Shown here: piece after piece, positions 60,330 through 64,000 of the stretch | Position numbering within the stretch: the first letter of the stretch is position 1 | How the letters are laid out: each line of letters opens with the position of its first letter | Origin: Hirsutella rhossiliensis | Taxonomy: Eukaryota > Ascomycota > Sordariomycetes > Hypocreales > Ophiocordycipitaceae | DNA length: 64,000 nucleotides | Assembly (NCBI RefSeq): GCF_020360975.1 | Contig: NW_025408667.1 | Span: 1,612,001-1,676,000 of the forward strand | Reading direction: 5' to 3' | The notes under the pieces: generated by a model | What the model was told of the DNA's origin: nothing | The model's input: the letters and a program-made list of their open reading frames with translations, nothing else | The model's database searches: none | Made by a program: the position numbers and the translations under genes

Positions 60330-61180
60330 AAAGACGACTTTAAAGCTAGCCTTATTATTCTAGATAAATATAAGAGTTATATTATTGTTCGTCCTTTATT
60401 TTTATAGTAATAAGGCCCTACTAATTTAATAATAGAATAAGTAGATAGCTATATACTTTCTAAATAATATCTACTATTTTTATTTCCTATCTTACTATTC
60501 TTATAGCCTCTAGCTATTAAATAATAGTGTTTTTAATATTATAAAGACAGCTTACTAAAAGGAGCTTAATAGACTAGCTTCTTTAATAGATTCTATACTT
60601 ATTAATAAGGTTAACTTTATATATATATATACTAAGGGACGTTAAACGGGAATAATAATAAGAAATATCTTATTTAATTAGAAAAGTACTAGAAACTAGC
60701 TAATCTTACGTTTTAAGGCGTCGGAGCATCCTAAGATCTAAGAAGATAAAGTTATAGTATCCTTAAAATATAGGCCGTTTTTAGACTTTAATAATACCCT
60801 AAAATCTAGCTGCTATATTCGTAATCTTAGTAAGAATAAAATACCTATAACTTAAAAGCAATATACTAAGATAGCTAAAGGCTAAAAAACTTAAGAATAG
60901 ATATTAATAGAATATAGTAGTAAAATTACTAGGCTAAAAGAGGAAGTAAATAGGCTAAAGAGAGGAAGAAAAAGAAAGGCTATCCTTAACTTAAATAGAC
61001 GCTTTATATATCTTACTAAAGCTTTAGCGGCCGGTAAGATTATCCTTAAAATTAAGAGTTTAAAGAAAGCCGTTATAGTAGATTACGACTTAAAGGAGGA
61101 GGAGGTAAAGTCGGAGATAGAGATAGCTCTAGGGATTAAGGTTAAGGTATCTAAGCTAACTATCTTAAGCTCTCCCCTTA
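60330..61180 (+). pseudogene. C-terminal half of a Fot1/pogo-like DDE transposase
   Basis: On + the frame, with RIP stops, reads DKYKSYIIV near 60365 (DGHxSHTT type, second catalytic Asp region), YLLFLFPILLFL-PLAIK near 60465-60515 (the LPxHSSHxLQPLD region of Fot1/pogo transposases), YYKDSLLKGA-QTSF, then KSTRNQPILRFKASEH near 60685-60725, and a basic coiled coil KITRLKEEVNRLKRGRKRKA near 60920-60980. The C-terminal acidic part EEEVKSEIEIAL lies near 61100. This order is that of Fot1-like fungal transposases. The N-terminal half and the left inverted repeat are missing, cut at B3. Confidence 0.65.
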
Positions 61181-62522
61181 TACTCTATACCCCCTTTCTA
61201 AAGCGGCTATTATATCTATACTAAATCCTATTATACTATCTCTATACCCTAAACTTAGTACGCTTATATTCCTACCCTCTTCTCTATCCCTAACTAATAA
61301 TAAACACGCTCTAGGGTAAGCAACCGCCTTAATTAGCTTCCCTATAAAATTATCCCTTATAATACTACCTCCTTAACGTTAACTATTATAGATTAGTAAT
61401 AGGCTATAAAGCTTTAGCTCTAAAGCACCTCTACTTAATTAATCTTACTTATTAACGACGCTACTTCTTTTAGATTACTTCCCTTTACTACTATAGCGTT
61501 TCTTTTATTATAATACTTTCCTATAGTACTAGTTAGGAGACTAATAAAAAGAGAGATAAAAAGACTATAAGTATAAATAAGCGTAAGTTAAAGCTCCTAC
61601 TAAGAATATAGTAACTTATAGAACGAATACTTTTCTTTATAAGAGTAATAGCCTTATTATCCTTAGAATAGTAGGTCTAGGATCCTTTAGAGCTAGACGC
61701 TAAACGGATAATAAGTAGTATATTCCTCTTATTATAAAGAACAGCTTATAGCTCTTAAAGAGTAAAATAAAGTATCTTAGCTTAATTATTCTAGTATAGT
61801 ATAGCTTATTAGCTACTTACTTAATACCTATATATTTAGATATAAATAAGGTCTATAGCTTATAAAGGCGATACTTACTACTCTTATAAGATATATACGC
61901 GGTTAAAGCTATATAGCTAGTACTAGAGATAGGCCTTCTTTAGTAGGTAGCTAACGCCCCTACCTTACTTTTAGAGATACTAAAAGTATTATAGAAATAC
62001 TTAGATAGACTTAACTTTAAGCGAGATATTTTATTTTATACTACTATAAGCTATTATCTTAGGAATAAGATAGTATTTAACATTCTCTTAAGGTTCTATC
62101 TTACTTAGGGCCTAGAAGTATTAATAGTAACCCTATTACCTAGAGTTTCTATCGTTACTATAAAGCTATATTACGCCTAGCGTTTCTAGTACTATTAAAA
62201 CGCTCTTAGGTTAAATATTTAAATATAGACTAATTACTTAAAATAGTTTAATAGTAAGCTTATAGTTAGTAATAAAGCGCTTATTAGTAATCTTAAGAGA
62301 AGTATTAAACGAGACTATATATACTATTAAAGCTATATTAATATAGCTAATTTTAAACTTCTTTTATTTAAACCCCTTACTAGGGCTTACCTTACCTTCC
62401 TCTATAAGCGGTTAAGATAGCCTTATCTCCTTACGTAGATAGGATATAATATAAAATAAGGAGGCTACCTTTACTATAACGTACTTATCTATAAAAAGTA
62501 ATAATAAAGTACCTTATCTTAT
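61181..62522. other. Unresolved RIPed sequence left of B4
   Basis: No recognisable domain. It should contain the 3' end and inverted repeat of the transposase element, but no partner repeat is visible. The last 5 bp before B4 are CTTAT. Confidence 0.4.
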
Positions 62523-62985
62523 TGTCGCGAAGCGTGGCCTAATTTCGTAGTTCTCGGAGATATCCCTTAGCACGAGGGACTAAGGAAGCTAAAAACACCC
62601 GGTATAAAAGAAGGAAGAAGGAGCTGAAAAGAGGTGTAGGGAGGAGGGTAGGAGCATAAGGGGAAGTATAAGTAGCGAGAGATAAGAAGGATAAATAGGT
62701 AACGGCTAAAAAGGAAGGGAAAACCGGTAAAAGGCTCGGTAGTCGAAAGGACATTAGTGGCTTCTTTAAGCAGGATCTTCTTTGTTAATTAAGGTGCTAG
62801 ATAGGTATAAAAGGGGGCGTTAGATAGAGGAAAGAGGGACAATCAAGAAAATACAACAATCACTCCCCTACCGTAATTGCTTCCCCCGTAAGATTCAAAC
62901 ATCTCTGCCCTGCCTATCCGACCCCTTACTTCTAATTTCACCTTCGTGCATTTTATATGCACTTCTCGCGTCTCTCTTCGCGAGA
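62523..62985 (+). repeat. 5' LTR of B4
   Basis: 463 bp, from TGTCGCGAAGCGTGGCC to CTCTTCGCGAGA. It is slightly shorter than other B LTRs owing to small internal deletions. A short pyrimidine-rich minus-strand frame inside it (62539-62754) is a non-coding echo also found in the solo LTR at 13544. Confidence 0.95.
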
Positions 62986-63002
62986 GTTATAAGCCCGGGA
63001 GG
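62986..63002 (+). promoter_or_regulatory. Primer-binding site of B4
   Basis: GTTATAAGCCCGGGAGG immediately follows the LTR. It matches the anticodon-half complement of initiator tRNA-Met after one RIP change, the same word as in A, B1 and B3. Confidence 0.65.
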
Positions 63003-63130
63003 AATAATATTCCTATACCTTCCGGCTGCTATAAAAGGCACCTTTCTTGCATCCCTCGTAGCTTCCTTTTACCCCTCTTATTAAAAAAAAAGCCGATTTT
63101 TACCCGACTTTTCTACCCTTCCCCGCAACA

Positions 63131-64000
63131 ATAACGAAAACCGACTCCTCTGCCGTCCCTATAGTCCGTAGGACGATTCTTACAGAGCCCTAAGATTAGG
63201 ATAAGTAGGTAAAGGAGCTACGGGCTCGTATAGATAGAACTATCTATAATTTAGTCTTCTCTAATAAGCAGGACCCTCTCGAGCCCCCTCTTCGTCCTAA
63301 GGCAACGGACTTTATAGAGGGAGCTACCCTCTTCTCTAAGCTAACCTCTGTATAATAGAGAGCTTTTTCTACTGCCTTAGGCGACTACGAGAGTTACTAA
63401 AAGGAATACCTTTACGAGACGAAGTTACTAATAGCTGCTCGTATAGCGATAACGGAATCCGTTAGTGCCGCAAAGCTAATCTCTCTTCGAGAGGAAGAGA
63501 CTCCTAGGCAGTAGCTTTTAAAGCTCGAGACCTTAATAGCTCCCTTAAGAGGTTATATGACTAACCGTATTAGGAAGACCTATACGGCCTACCTAGGAGC
63601 CTTTTCTGCTAGGAACCTACTAGCTTCTTCGTGGCTAGCTAAGTAGGAAGAAATCCTCGAGGAAGCTAACTAATACTTCCTTATAGAAGCTCTTTCCGGC
63701 TAGTGGCTGCAGGATATATCTCTGCTAATAAAGCCTATTAGTGACGGTTACTCGACTATCTTTCGAAGCTAGCCGGGAACTAGACGAAGAGGCTGCTAGA
63801 GTACAACAGTAAGTAGTCTTATTCCTTCGTGGCCAGCACTTGACCTAGACGGCTCGACCTGCAGCTGCTGCAGCCCTTGCTGCTGCGGCTCCCGCTGCTG
63901 CTGCTGCGGCTGTTGCCCCTCCGGCTCCTCCTCCCTCGAGAGCCTCAACGCCGTCGTTAACTGCAGCTGCGGCCCTAGGCCCGGCCCCGGCTCCGCATCT
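63131..64000 (+). pseudogene. gag: B4 gag, N-terminal part, continues past window
   Basis: The start is ATA at 63131 (ATG before RIP), reading TKTDSSAVPIVRRTILTEP. The following 200 residues are helical: VKELRARIDRTIYNLVFSN, KATDFIEGATLFSKLTS, LREEETPRQ, NRIRKTYTAYLGAFSARNLL. An Ala/Pro-rich linker encoded by GCTGCTGCGG repeats starts near 63860. Few RIP stops are present, but there are several TAG/TAA and at least one shift near 63765. The knuckle and pol lie beyond the edge. Confidence 0.8.

Larger units (their letters stand above)
62523..64000 (+). mobile_element. Ty1/copia element B4, 5' part, running off the window
   Basis: A B LTR in + orientation (62523-62985), the primer-binding site and gag are present up to the window end. 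It retains TG at its first position and many CA/TG words (for example GACCTGCAGCTGCTGCAG), so it is, with B1, the least RIPed B copy here. The left flank is CTTAT. Confidence 0.95.

Noticed and set aside
62946..63134. 62-codon + strand frame starting at an ATG near the LTR end
   Set aside because: It runs from the B4 LTR across the primer-binding site in a different phase from gag. Gag starts at 63131 by comparison with B1 and B3.
1..64000. tRNA, rRNA or CRISPR arrays
   Set aside because: No cloverleaf with intact A and B boxes, no rRNA core words and no spaced palindromic repeats were seen. The tRNA-Met-like words after LTRs are primer-binding sites, not tRNA genes.

Overview
The window looks like a gene-free, transposon-packed heterochromatic block from a filamentous ascomycete (Pezizomycotina). 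The reason is the base pattern. Over most of the 64 kb the dinucleotides CA and TG are almost absent (the first 60 bases have none), TA is in great excess, and CG, CC and CT persist. That is the signature of repeat-induced point mutation (RIP), which turns CpA into TpA on either strand. It explains why no open frame exceeds about 105 codons: CAA, CAG and TGG codons have become TAA or TAG, and ATG often reads ATA. Read through those stops, long frames of retroelement proteins reappear. No host gene, tRNA or rRNA was recognised.

Layout. 1-5406: 3' part of a Ty3/gypsy element (gypsy1) with gag remnant, protease, RT, RNase H, integrase and chromodomain on +, then an antisense ORF and a polypurine tract. 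5407-6960: probable gypsy1 3' LTR, then unresolved sequence. 7044-8117: an LTR fragment (family B) and a gag/pol fragment of a second gypsy (gypsy2). 8280-11150: a degenerate + strand ORF of unknown family holding a solo family-A LTR. 11150-22505: a LINE on the minus strand (LINE1), split by a solo family-B LTR and by a complete Ty1/copia element of family A (14853-20893). 22505-27318: unresolved. 27319-41466: complete gypsy2 with LTRs, gag, pol, chromodomain and a ~530-codon antisense ORF, split by a complete Ty1/copia element of family B (B1, 30749-37082). 41467-46107: truncated B element (B2) holding a solo LTR of a third family (C). 46108-47600: LINE2 (+). 47951-48175: minisatellite of fifteen 15-bp units. 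48550-50265: LINE3 (minus). 50265-50635: a LINE1 5' piece in opposite orientation. 50640-53449: gag region of another retroelement. 53450-53963: truncated A LTR. 53964-60320: complete B element (B3). 60330-61180: C-terminal half of a Fot1/pogo-like transposase. 61180-62522: unresolved. 62523-64000: 5' LTR and gag of a + strand B element (B4) running off the window.

The nesting gives a relative chronology. gypsy1, gypsy2 and the LINEs are the old, RIP-saturated hosts. B1, B4, the A LTRs and LTR C retain many CA/TG sites and are younger. Five insertions have exact 5-bp target-site duplications that fix their borders (solo A 10033-10600, solo B 13544-14028, element A, B1, solo C). The most interesting points are the long antisense ORFs lying between pol and the 3' polypurine tract in both chromodomain gypsy elements, a shared primer-binding site in both copia families that matches the anticodon half of initiator tRNA-Met, and their non-canonical TG...GA LTR ends.
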